Shown: piece by piece, positions 9,901-16,327 of the stretch
Numbering within the stretch: position 1 is the first letter of the stretch
How the letters are laid out: every line of letters begins with the position of its first letter
Source of the DNA: JACMNW01 sp963708425
Lineage (GTDB): Bacteria > Pseudomonadota > Alphaproteobacteria > Rhodobacterales > Rhodobacteraceae
Direction: 5' to 3'
Length of the DNA: 64,000 bases
NCBI GenBank assembly: GCA_963708425.1
Contig: OY970206.1
Location: 3,534,001-3,598,000, forward strand
Position numbers and translations under genes: made by a program
Notes under the pieces: generated by a model
Told to the model about the DNA's origin: nothing
Databases searched by the model: none
The model's input: only the letters and a program-made list of their open reading frames with translations

Positions 9901-10581
9901 TTGGGCGAGATTTTCATCGACATGCACAAGGAAGGTGCGGGGTTCCGCGCTATGATGAACAACTTCGCAATCGCGGTGAGCGTCGGCTTGCAATACGGTG
10001 TTCCGCTTGAAGAATTTGTCGAAGCCTTCACCTTTACCCGTTTTGAACCGGCCGGCATGGTGCAGGGCAATGACAGCATCAAGAACGCGACTTCGATCCT
10101 GGATTACATCTTCCGCGAATTGGCGGTCAGCTACCTTGACCGTACCGATCTGGCGCATGTCAAACCCGGCGGCACCTCGTTTGATGACCTTGGGCGTGGA
10201 GAAGAAGAGGGCAAGCGCAACATCACCGAAGTGGCCGAGGGCAGCACCTCGCTGAACTTCCTGAAGCAGATCAGTTCGACCGGCTATCTGCGCAAGCGGG
10301 TGCCGCAGGAGCTGGTGGTGCATCAGGGCGGCATGGGGGCCACGGCGCTGGCCGGAAACTTCGACCCGGTGGCGACGCTAAGTATGCTGGTGCCGGAAAC
10401 CACCTACACGGCGGGGGCGACAGCGCTTGCGACGGGAACCGTGCCGATGGACCTGCGGGTGAAAGCCAAGATGCAGGGCTATGAAGGCGATCCGTGCGGC
10501 GAATGCGGTAACTACACGCTGGTGCGGAATGGGACATGCATGAAATGCAATACCTGTGGCGGGACGAGTGGGTGTAGTTGA
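6907..10581 (+). CDS. nrdJ: Class II (B12-dependent) ribonucleotide reductase
   Basis: Adenosylcobalamin-dependent reductase that makes deoxyribonucleotides without an oxygen-sensitive or oxygen-requiring radical subunit. The protein has 1224 residues from the ATG at 6907 (MKIERKFTTAETGAYGEIGF), the usual length and N-terminus in this family, with GGAG upstream. Visible landmarks: the nucleotide/active-site region GSGTGTNFSSLRGAGEKLSG, NPCSEYMFLDDTACNLASMN with the active-site Cys, APTGTIGLVMDCDTTGIEP, and a C-terminal Cys-rich tail CGECGNYTLVRNGTCMKCN followed by CGG, which supplies the shuttle/zinc cysteines. It appears to be a monocistronic unit followed by a small ORF. No B12 riboswitch was seen upstream, so regulation must work another way. 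Confidence 0.97.
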   Translation: MKIERKFTTAETGAYGEIGFSTTVSEIRNPDGTIVFRNEAVEVPQGWSQVASDVLAQKYFRKAGVPAALKRVKEKGVPEFLWRSVPDEAALAELPQDQRIVGETSAKQVFDRLAGAWAYWGWKGGYFTTEADARAYYDEMRFMLARQMAAPNSPQWFNTGLHWAYGIDGPSQGHYYVDYQSGVLTKSDSAYEHPQPHACFIQSVKDDLVGDGGIMDLWVREARLFKYGSGTGTNFSSLRGAGEKLSGGGKSSGLMGFLKIGDRAAGAIKSGGTTRRAAKMVIIDMDHPDIEAFINWKVIEEQKVASLVAGSKMHEAKLNEIFGAIKGWDGSIADATDPAKNDALKVAIRGAKKVMIPETYINRVLQYARQGFSSIEFPVYDTDWDSEAYISVSGQNSNNSVRVTDAFLQAVKDDADWALIRRTDGKVAKTIKAKELWDQVGHAAWACADPGIQFHDTVNAWHTCPEDGAIRGSNPCSEYMFLDDTACNLASMNLLNFYRDGKFDSAAYMHATRLWTVTLEISVMMAQFPSKEIAQRSYDFRTLGLGYANIGGLLMNMGFGYDSAEGRALCGALTALMTGVSYATSAEMARELGAFPGHARNADHMLRVIRNHRAAAYSKTSGYEGVNVNPVALDHANCPDQTLVSLAKSAWDEALSLGEKHGYRNAQTTVIAPTGTIGLVMDCDTTGIEPDFALVKFKKLAGGGYFKIINQSVPAALEKLGYGAAQSAEIVAHAVGHGSIGNCPGINTTSLIGHGFGARELEKIEAALPSAFDIRFVFNQWTLGEDFCKGTLGIPAEKLADPTFDLLRHLGFTKAQIDAANDHVCGTMTLENAPFLKPEHYSVFDCANPCGKTGKRYLSVDAHIYMMAAAQSFISGAISKTINMPNTATIEETLAAYELSWSLGIKANALYRDGSKLSQPLASALVEDDDEAEEILANGNNHEKAMVLAEKIVERVIIKEIVRSNREKLPERRKGYTQKAIVGGHKVYLRTGEYKDGTLGEIFIDMHKEGAGFRAMMNNFAIAVSVGLQYGVPLEEFVEAFTFTRFEPAGMVQGNDSIKNATSILDYIFRELAVSYLDRTDLAHVKPGGTSFDDLGRGEEEGKRNITEVAEGSTSLNFLKQISSTGYLRKRVPQELVVHQGGMGATALAGNFDPVATLSMLVPETTYTAGATALATGTVPMDLRVKAKMQGYEGDPCGECGNYTLVRNGTCMKCNTCGGTSGCS

Positions 10582-10603
10582 CAATTAAGCTGGGAGTATC
10601 ATT

Positions 10604-10825
10604 ATGTTAGAAGAAACCGCTCGGTTCCTTTGTGAAGACGATGCCGGAAATACGTTGGTTCTGATCGAACGGACAAATTTTCTATCCGTTAGGCTCATCA
10701 GCCGCGAGCTAGGAACTGCAAAAGGGACTGTTGAGTACACGACTGACAGCAACCTTTGGGCAAACGACAACGGTGACGGCACTTTTTCCTTGGAAGATGG
10801 TAGACTTGTTCGACCAGCAGCCTAA
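10604..10825 (+). CDS. Small hypothetical protein after nrdJ
   Basis: Open frame of 73 residues, 22 bases after the nrdJ stop, with GGGAG about 9 bases before its ATG. The protein is acidic (MLEETARFLCEDDAGNTLVL..., ending DGTFSLEDGRLVRP), with no signal peptide or membrane helix and a pattern of short beta-strand-like segments. I do not recognise a family. The DNA from 10600 to 10900 is visibly more AT-rich than the flanking genes, so it may be recently acquired or weakly constrained. A strong terminator follows at 10904-10933, so it could be co-transcribed with nrdJ. Confidence 0.5.
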   Translation: MLEETARFLCEDDAGNTLVLIERTNFLSVRLISRELGTAKGTVEYTTDSNLWANDNGDGTFSLEDGRLVRPAA

Positions 10826-10903
10826 GAGACTTTGCCTGATAGAAACGAATTAAACTCTTTAGAACAAGAAGTTGTGTCGGAGAATTGGGTCGATAGATGT
10901 ACT

Positions 10904-10933
10904 AAAAAAGGGCGCCATTTGGCGCCCCTTTTT
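10904..10933. terminator. Bidirectional intrinsic terminator
   Basis: Perfect stem GGGCGCC (10910-10916), loop ATTT, GGCGCCC (10921-10927), flanked by AAAAAA on the left and TTTTT on the right. It can therefore terminate both the nrdJ/small-ORF transcript and the convergent uxaA-family transcript. Confidence 0.85.
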
Positions 10934-10935
10934 CA

Positions 10936-12462
10936 TTACATCACAGCCCCCATCTGCCAAGGCACGAACTCCGCGCCGCCGAACCCCAGCGCTTCGCTTT
11001 TGGTTTCTGTGCCGGAGGCGATGCGCAGGAACAGCTCGAAAATTTCGCGGCCTTTTTCCTCTAGCGACACGCCGTCCGAAATGATGTCGCCGCAGTTGAT
11101 ATCCATGTCTTCGGCCATGCGGTCGTACATCTCGGTGTTGGTGGCGAGTTTGATGCAGGGGGTCGGTTTATAGCCGGACACGGACCCGCGCCCGGTGGTA
11201 AAGGCGATCAGGTTGGCACCGGAGGCGATTTGGCCGGTGACAGAGCAGGGGTCGTAGCCGGGGCTGTCCATGTAGACGAAGCCGCGTTCGGTGACCGGCT
11301 CGGCGAATTTGTAAACCTGGGTCAATGGCGCAGTGCCACCCTTCGCCACTGCCCCCAGAGATTTTTCCAGAATGGTGGTCAGGCCGCCTTTTTTGTTGCC
11401 GGGCGAGGGGTTATTGTCCATCTCTCCACCATTGCGTGAAGTGTACTCTTCCCACCAACGAATGCGTTCGACGATTTTTGCGCCAACTTCGGGTGTCACG
11501 GCGCGGCGGGTCAGCAGATGTTCGGCACCGTAGATTTCGGGCGTTTCCGACAGAATCGTGGTGCCGCCATGCGCGACCAGCAGATCGGACGCCGCCCCCA
11601 ACGCCGGGTTCGCAGTGATGCCGGAATAGCCATCCGAGCCGCCGCATTGCATGCCGATCATCAGGTGCTCAAGGCCTGCGGGCGCACGGACGGATGTATT
11701 CGCCACCGCGGCCATTTCGCGCAGAAGGGACACACCGCGATCTATCGTGCGCCGTGTGCCACCGGTTTGCTGGATGGTCATATAGCGGAAATTGCCATCG
11801 GCCCGCATCCGGCCCGCGCCAATAAGATCAGGGATTTGAAGGACTTCGCAGCCGAGGCCAACTAAAAGAATGCCACCGAAGTTGGGGTTGCGGGCATAAC
11901 CTTGCAGGGTGCGGAACAGGGTGTCGTAGCCTTCGTCCTTGCCGGACATGCCGCAGCCAGTGCCATGAACTATTGGCACAACGCCATCGACATTAGGGAA
12001 TTGGGCGAGCCAGCCATCACGGTCACAGGCCTCAGCAATGAAGCGGGCGACGGAGCCGGAGCAGTTGACAGATGTCAATATTCCCAAGTAGTTGCGGGTG
12101 CCAACTGAACCATCCGCGCGGTGATAGCCCATGAAATGCCGCGGCTCAGTGACAACAGGCAGGGGGCGCAGATCGGTTGAAAACGCATAATCCTGATCAT
12201 GTGCGCCCATGCCGAGGTTATGGACATGCACATGGTCGCCCGCCGCGATGTCATCGGTTGCAACCCCAATAATTTGTCCATAGCGAATAACACACGCTCC
12301 GGTTGCAATCGGTTGCACGGCAATTTTGTGCCCGCGTGGGATCGGTTGCAAAAGCGGCGCATCCAAACCCGGCACTATGTTGCCCGGCGCAAGATCCTTT
12401 AGCGCAATGATAACATTGTCGTTGGTATGCAGGCGAATCGTCGGGGCGTGATCAGTTGTCAT
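10936..12462 (-). CDS. uxaA: UxaA-family sugar-acid dehydratase
   Basis: Fe/Mn-type hydro-lyase of the altronate/galactarate dehydratase family, which removes water from sugar acids to give 2-keto-3-deoxy acids. About 508 residues: an N-terminal SAF domain (residues 1-90, VIIALKDLAPGNIV) and a C-terminal GD_AH domain with GYHRADGSVGTRNYLGILTS, HGTGCGMSG, GMQCGGSDGYSGITANPALG and GSVSGYKPTPCIK. It faces the GntR regulator across the operator at 12531-12544, so it belongs to the sugar regulon. In Campylobacter jejuni a split UxaA pair serves the L-fucose route; by analogy this could be a fuconate-type dehydratase rather than a true altronate dehydratase. The start is uncertain: ATG 12462 is chosen, ATG 12495 is possible, and neither has a clear Shine-Dalgarno. 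Confidence 0.85.
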   Translation of the reverse strand: MTTDHAPTIRLHTNDNVIIALKDLAPGNIVPGLDAPLLQPIPRGHKIAVQPIATGACVIRYGQIIGVATDDIAAGDHVHVHNLGMGAHDQDYAFSTDLRPLPVVTEPRHFMGYHRADGSVGTRNYLGILTSVNCSGSVARFIAEACDRDGWLAQFPNVDGVVPIVHGTGCGMSGKDEGYDTLFRTLQGYARNPNFGGILLVGLGCEVLQIPDLIGAGRMRADGNFRYMTIQQTGGTRRTIDRGVSLLREMAAVANTSVRAPAGLEHLMIGMQCGGSDGYSGITANPALGAASDLLVAHGGTTILSETPEIYGAEHLLTRRAVTPEVGAKIVERIRWWEEYTSRNGGEMDNNPSPGNKKGGLTTILEKSLGAVAKGGTAPLTQVYKFAEPVTERGFVYMDSPGYDPCSVTGQIASGANLIAFTTGRGSVSGYKPTPCIKLATNTEMYDRMAEDMDINCGDIISDGVSLEEKGREIFELFLRIASGTETKSEALGFGGAEFVPWQMGAVM

Positions 12463-12510
12463 GTGTGTTTCAACCAGATAGGGCCAAAGGGCCATGGGCC
12501 GGGCTTCAGC

Positions 12511-12538
12511 TTGACAGGGCGCTTGCCCGAGCTAACAT
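12511..12538 (+). promoter_or_regulatory. Promoter of the GntR regulator gene
   Basis: A perfect -35 TTGACA (12511-12516) is followed after 16 bases by TAACAT (12533-12538) as -10. The -10 lies inside the palindromic operator, and transcription would start at about 12545, the A of the proposed start codon, implying a leaderless mRNA under autoregulation. Confidence 0.55.
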
Positions 12539-12544
12539 GTTAGC
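12531..12544. promoter_or_regulatory. Operator 1 of the sugar regulon
   Basis: Perfect 14-base palindrome GCTAACATGTTAGC in the divergent gap between the UxaA-family gene and the GntR gene. The same motif recurs at 14337, 20384 and 22328. Its shape (two short half-sites around a central AT) suits a GntR/FCD dimer. Confidence 0.75.
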
Positions 12545-13279
12545 ATGCTACAAGCTGCCAGCCCCCAGCCGCAAGAGGAAAACCAGCCGCGCCGCCCACT
12601 GCGACCACTGGAGGGGTTTGCAGGCTCATTGGCGCAAAAGGTTTATCTGTCGCTGAAAGATGCCATCCTGACGCTGACCTTTCGGCCCGGTGAAATTCTG
12701 CGCAAACCCGAGATCTGTGCCGAACTGGGCGTATCGCGATCGCCGGTTGCCGAAGCGGTGGCGCGGCTTGCTGCCGAAGCGTTGGTGGATGTGGTGCCGC
12801 AAGCGGGCACGTTTGTGGCGCGGTTTTCGATGGACGAGATTCGCGAAGGCGCGTTTCTGCGGGAGGCGTTGGAGGTGGCGGCGATTGATCTGGTGGCGCG
12901 CAGCATTACCGAAGATCAGTTGGTGCAACTGCGCCGTAACTTGCGGGTGCAAGAGGCGTTGGTGGCGGATGGTGATTTCAAGGGCTTTCACCAGCTGGAC
13001 GCGCAGATGCACGAGTTGATTTTATCCTTCACCGGCTTTCGCAGACTGGCCGCGCTGTCGGAAACCAGTTGGGTGCATGTGAACCGTGCGCGGCAGTTGG
13101 TTTTGCCAGCGCCGGGGCGGGTTCAGGCGACGTTGCGCGAACATCACGCGATTATCGAGGCGTTAGAGGCGCATGATCCGGATGCGGCTCGGGCCGCCAC
13201 GCAATACCATTTGCGGCAATTGATCCTGATATTGGAACCGCTGGTGCGCGAACTGCCCGAGTTGTTCGCGCCGCGCTAG
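12545..13279 (+). CDS. GntR family (FCD) transcriptional regulator
   Basis: DNA-binding regulator of 244 residues. The winged helix (about residues 28-95) contains AQKVYLSLKDAILTLTFRPG, the recognition helix LGVSRSPVAEAVARLAAE, and the wing VVPQAGTFVARFS. The C-terminal FCD ligand domain (about 100-235) has the Asp/His metal-site pattern FHQLDAQMHELI and a late REHHAIIEALEAHD. FCD regulators usually bind a sugar acid or other organic acid and repress their operon. The ATG at 12545 immediately follows the operator palindrome and has no Shine-Dalgarno; together with the promoter spacing this argues for leaderless translation. It is probably autoregulated and controls all four copies of the palindrome. 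Confidence 0.9.
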   Translation: MLQAASPQPQEENQPRRPLRPLEGFAGSLAQKVYLSLKDAILTLTFRPGEILRKPEICAELGVSRSPVAEAVARLAAEALVDVVPQAGTFVARFSMDEIREGAFLREALEVAAIDLVARSITEDQLVQLRRNLRVQEALVADGDFKGFHQLDAQMHELILSFTGFRRLAALSETSWVHVNRARQLVLPAPGRVQATLREHHAIIEALEAHDPDAARAATQYHLRQLILILEPLVRELPELFAPR

Positions 13280-13285
13280 TTCGGT

Positions 13286-14320
13286 CTAGGTGCTGACGGG
13301 GGCGTCGGGGTGCAGCAGCCCTTCCAGTTTCAAATCAGACCACAGGGCGGGCGGGATCACGGCGTTTGCAGCGATGACATTGGCATCAACCTCGGCCACG
13401 CCTTGACCGCCGGGGATCACCGAAACCACCGCCGGGTGGCACAGCGGAAACTGGAAGGCTGCGTCCACCAACCGCACGTTGTGGGCCTTGCAGACCGCCT
13501 CGATCCTGGCGACGCGGGACAGAATATGCGGCGGGGCGGGATCGTAATTGTAGAACGCCCCCGGCTTTGGCCCGGTGGCCAGAACACCCGAGTTATATGG
13601 CCCGCCGACGATGATGCCGATGCCCCGTTCGGTGGCCAACGGCAGGAACGATAACAGCGCCTCTTGTTCCAGCAGGGTGTAACGGCCCGCCAACAGGAAC
13701 AGATCGAAATCGCCGCGTTCAGTCATCCACTGGCAGGGCTGCCATTCGTTGATGCCCGCACCGAAGGCTTTGATCACCCCCGCCTGTCGCAAGGCCAAAA
13801 GCGCGCGGTAACCGCCGGACATAAACTCGGCCAGTTTGGCATCCAGCACGGTTTGGGATTTGTGGTTGAACACATCCAGATCATGCGCCAGCAGGATATC
13901 AATGCGGTCTAAACCCAGCCGTTCCAGCGAAAATTCGACTGACCGCATGACGCCATCATAGCTGTAATCGTAAATTTCCTTGCGCGCGGGTACGTCGAAA
14001 AACTTGCCGATGCAGTCGCGGTCTTCGCCCGCAACGGGCAGCCGAAACAGCCGCCCGATTTTGGTCGACAGCACATAATCATCCCGCCGTTTGCCGCGCA
14101 GAAAAGTGTTCAGCCGGGTTTCCGACAGGCCAAGGCCGTAAAGCGGGGCAGTATCGAAGTACCGCACGCCCGCATCCCACGCGCGGTGCAACGTCGCTTG
14201 CGCGTCATCCTCGGAAATTGCCCGGTACAGATTGCCAAGCGGTGCCGCGCCAAACCCCAGTTCGGTGAAGGTTAGCCCGCCGTTGCCTGTCCTGTCCCAA
14301 TGTCGTGTCTTCAATTGCAT
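13286..14320 (-). CDS. Aldo-keto reductase (aldose 1-dehydrogenase type)
   Basis: NAD(P)-dependent aldo-keto reductase of 344 residues. The catalytic tetrad is visible: Asp and Tyr in YFDTAPLYG (near residues 55-60), Lys in VLSTKIGR (near 86) and His in ILLAHDLD (near 140). The sequence style (FTELGFGAAPLGNLYR, SETRLNTFL) resembles the D-threo-aldose/L-fucose 1-dehydrogenases, which oxidise the free sugar to a lactone; that reading fits the neighbouring dehydratase, 2-keto-3-deoxy-acid dehydrogenase and hydrolase genes. The start ATG at 14320 has an excellent GGAGGAC site; the open frame continues to 14371 through the operator and is not used. It converges with gntR, 6 bases apart, and diverges from the btpA operon. 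Confidence 0.85.
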   Translation of the reverse strand: MQLKTRHWDRTGNGGLTFTELGFGAAPLGNLYRAISEDDAQATLHRAWDAGVRYFDTAPLYGLGLSETRLNTFLRGKRRDDYVLSTKIGRLFRLPVAGEDRDCIGKFFDVPARKEIYDYSYDGVMRSVEFSLERLGLDRIDILLAHDLDVFNHKSQTVLDAKLAEFMSGGYRALLALRQAGVIKAFGAGINEWQPCQWMTERGDFDLFLLAGRYTLLEQEALLSFLPLATERGIGIIVGGPYNSGVLATGPKPGAFYNYDPAPPHILSRVARIEAVCKAHNVRLVDAAFQFPLCHPAVVSVIPGGQGVAEVDANVIAANAVIPPALWSDLKLEGLLHPDAPVST

Positions 14321-14336
14321 GTGGTCCTCCATGGTG

Positions 14337-14350
14337 GCTAACATGCTAGT
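14337..14350. promoter_or_regulatory. Operator 2 of the sugar regulon
   Basis: GCTAACATGCTAGT lies between the divergent aldo-keto reductase and BtpA genes; it matches the palindrome consensus with one changed base in the core (C at 14346). The following bases TATGAT (14350-14355) form a plausible plus-strand -10. On the minus strand CATACT, overlapping the same edge, could serve the aldo-keto reductase. Confidence 0.7.
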
Positions 14351-14378
14351 ATGATTCATTGCGACGCGCATCCGTTAC

Positions 14379-15221
14379 GTGACTGCGCCGGGCGAAAACG
14401 GGGGGACGGAGTTGGGCAATTTCAAGCGCGTGTTTGGGTCGGGCAAGCCGGTTATCGCCATGGTGCATCTTGGCGCGCTGCCGGGCACGCCGCTTTATGA
14501 CGCCGATGCCGGGCTGGATGGGTTGATCCGAGGCGCACGGGCTGATCTGCGGGCATTGCAGGCGGCTGGGTTCGATGCGCTGATGTTCGGCAACGAAAAC
14601 GACCGTCCCTACGAGTTTAAGGTCGATACCGCGTCGACTGCCACTATGGCCTATGTGATCGGCCAACTGCGGGGTGAAATCACCGTGCCGTTTGGCGTTA
14701 ATGTGCTGTGGGATCCGATTAGTTCTGTGGCCCTTGCCGCAGCCACTGGTGCTGCGTTTGTGCGCGAGATTTTTACCGGCACCTATGCCAGCGACATGGG
14801 GCCTTGGACGCCGGACGCAGGGGCAGCTTTGCGCTATCGCGGGCGGCTGGGGCGGGGGGACCTCGCGATGCTGTACAATGTCAGCGCCGAGTTTGCCGAT
14901 AGCCTTGATCGCCGTGCTTTGCCGGATCGGGCGCGGTCGGCGGTGTTTTCGTCTATTCCAGACGCAGTGCTGGTGTCGGGGCAGATCACCGGCGAGGCCG
15001 CGAAGATGGCCGATCTTGAGGCGGTCAAGGCCGTGTTGCCCGATATACCCGTGCTGGCCAACACCGGCGTCAAGCACGCCACCATTGCCGATGTGCTGCG
15101 GGTGGCGGATGGGTGCATTGTCGGCTCCGCCTTGAAGGTCGATGGCCATACCTGGAACACGGTTGATCCCGACCGCGCCATGGATTTCATGGCGCGCGTG
15201 CGCAGCATAAGGGGGGCGTGA
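14379..15221 (+). CDS. BtpA/SgcQ family protein
   Basis: TIM-barrel protein of 280 residues of the BtpA family, which includes cyanobacterial BtpA (implicated in photosystem I accumulation) and E. coli SgcQ from an uncharacterised sugar gene cluster. Typical stretches: KPVIAMVHLGALPGTP near residue 23, FDALMFGNENDRPY near 67, VPFGVNVLWDP near 105, and the C-terminal VLANTGVKHATIADVLRVADG and IVGSALKVDG, which look like a phosphate-binding loop. The molecular reaction of the family is not established. The start is uncertain: GTG 14379 (used here) or TTG 14412, which has GGGGGGA in front. It is first of three tightly linked genes and overlaps the M42 gene by TGATG. Confidence 0.85.
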   Translation: MTAPGENGGTELGNFKRVFGSGKPVIAMVHLGALPGTPLYDADAGLDGLIRGARADLRALQAAGFDALMFGNENDRPYEFKVDTASTATMAYVIGQLRGEITVPFGVNVLWDPISSVALAAATGAAFVREIFTGTYASDMGPWTPDAGAALRYRGRLGRGDLAMLYNVSAEFADSLDRRALPDRARSAVFSSIPDAVLVSGQITGEAAKMADLEAVKAVLPDIPVLANTGVKHATIADVLRVADGCIVGSALKVDGHTWNTVDPDRAMDFMARVRSIRGA

Positions 15222-16324
15222 TGCAGGATCGTCTGCGCTCTGATCTGACGGAATTGATGCTGACACCGGGTCTGTCTGGTCACGAAGAACGTGTGGCGAC
15301 GGTGATCCGCGCGCGGCTGGAGGCGGTGGGTGTCGGCACGCGGACTGACCGCATGGGCAACCTGATCGCCAGTTTTGTTGGGCGGGATGATCGCCCTTCG
15401 GTGATGCTGTTTACCCATATGGATCAACTTGGTTTTTTCGTACGCCGGATCGAGGCTGATGGCCTGATCCGCGTTGAACGCATGGGCGGTGTGTCGGAAC
15501 GCGCGATGGCGGCGCAGGCGGTGCTGTGCTGCGTGGGTGTAGGGCGCGACGTGCCGGGCATCATCATGAACAAGGCGCATCATGCGACCGGGCAGGATGA
15601 GAAGTATAAAGTGCTGACCGCGCCCGAGATTTTGATCGACACTGGCCACGGATCAAAAGCGGCGGTTGAGGCGGCAGGCGTGCGGATCGGCACGCCGATC
15701 GTTTACGCGCCGCGTGTCTTGCCGCTGGCAGGGGCGCGCATCGCCGGTACCTCGGTGGATGACCGCGCGGGCTGTGCCGTGCTGATTGAAGTGGCGCGCG
15801 CGTTGGCGGTGGCGCAAGCGGCATTGCGCGATGGGCCCACTGTGCATCTGGTCTGGACAGTGCAAGAGGAGTTTAATCTGCGCGGGGGTCAAGTTGCAGC
15901 ACAGGTTCTGCAACCGGACATAGCCATTCAGATTGATCTGATGCTGGCTTGCGATACCCCTGATATGGCGACGCGCGGCGAGATGATGCTGGGCGGCGGG
16001 CCGGGGATCAGCCTGTATTCGTTCCACGGGCGCGGCACTTTGAATGGTACAATCCCGCACCCGGCCATGGTTGCGCTGATGGAAGATGCCGCTGCTGCCG
16101 AAGGGTTATCGCTGCAACGATCTGCCCAAGTTGGCGTGCTGACGGACTTGTCTTATGTGCAACTGGTGGGGCAGGGCGTTGCTGCGATTGATATCGGATT
16201 TCCGATGCGGCATTCACATTCAGCAGTGGAATGCTGCGATCTGGGCGATCTTGAAGGGCTGACGCGGCTGTGCCTTGCAGCCCTAGACCGCATCCCGGTG
16301 GGCATGAACCTGAACCGGGGGTAG
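15221..16324 (+). CDS. M42 family metallopeptidase (SgcX/FrvX type)
   Basis: Probable di-zinc aminopeptidase-fold enzyme of 367 residues, cytoplasmic. Metal and catalytic residues are in place: His and Asp of LFTHMDQLGF (near residue 65), Asp of GTSVDDRAGCAVL (near 178), Glu-Glu of VWTVQEEFNLRG (near 213), Asp of ACDTPDM and His of FPMRHSHSAVE near the C-terminus. In E. coli the M42 proteins SgcX, FrvX and YpdE are likewise encoded inside sugar-uptake clusters, so the true substrate may be a modified sugar or sugar conjugate rather than a plain peptide. The ATG overlaps the BtpA stop codon (TGATG) behind GGGGGGCG; the kinase starts 3 bases after its stop. Confidence 0.88.
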   Translation: MQDRLRSDLTELMLTPGLSGHEERVATVIRARLEAVGVGTRTDRMGNLIASFVGRDDRPSVMLFTHMDQLGFFVRRIEADGLIRVERMGGVSERAMAAQAVLCCVGVGRDVPGIIMNKAHHATGQDEKYKVLTAPEILIDTGHGSKAAVEAAGVRIGTPIVYAPRVLPLAGARIAGTSVDDRAGCAVLIEVARALAVAQAALRDGPTVHLVWTVQEEFNLRGGQVAAQVLQPDIAIQIDLMLACDTPDMATRGEMMLGGGPGISLYSFHGRGTLNGTIPHPAMVALMEDAAAAEGLSLQRSAQVGVLTDLSYVQLVGQGVAAIDIGFPMRHSHSAVECCDLGDLEGLTRLCLAALDRIPVGMNLNRG

Positions 16325-16327
16325 GGC

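Noticed and set aside
8323..10323. 666-codon open frame on the minus strand opposite nrdJ
   Set aside because: It is the antisense shadow of a highly conserved coding sequence; its translation is His/Arg/Gln-rich with no family features and no ribosome site.
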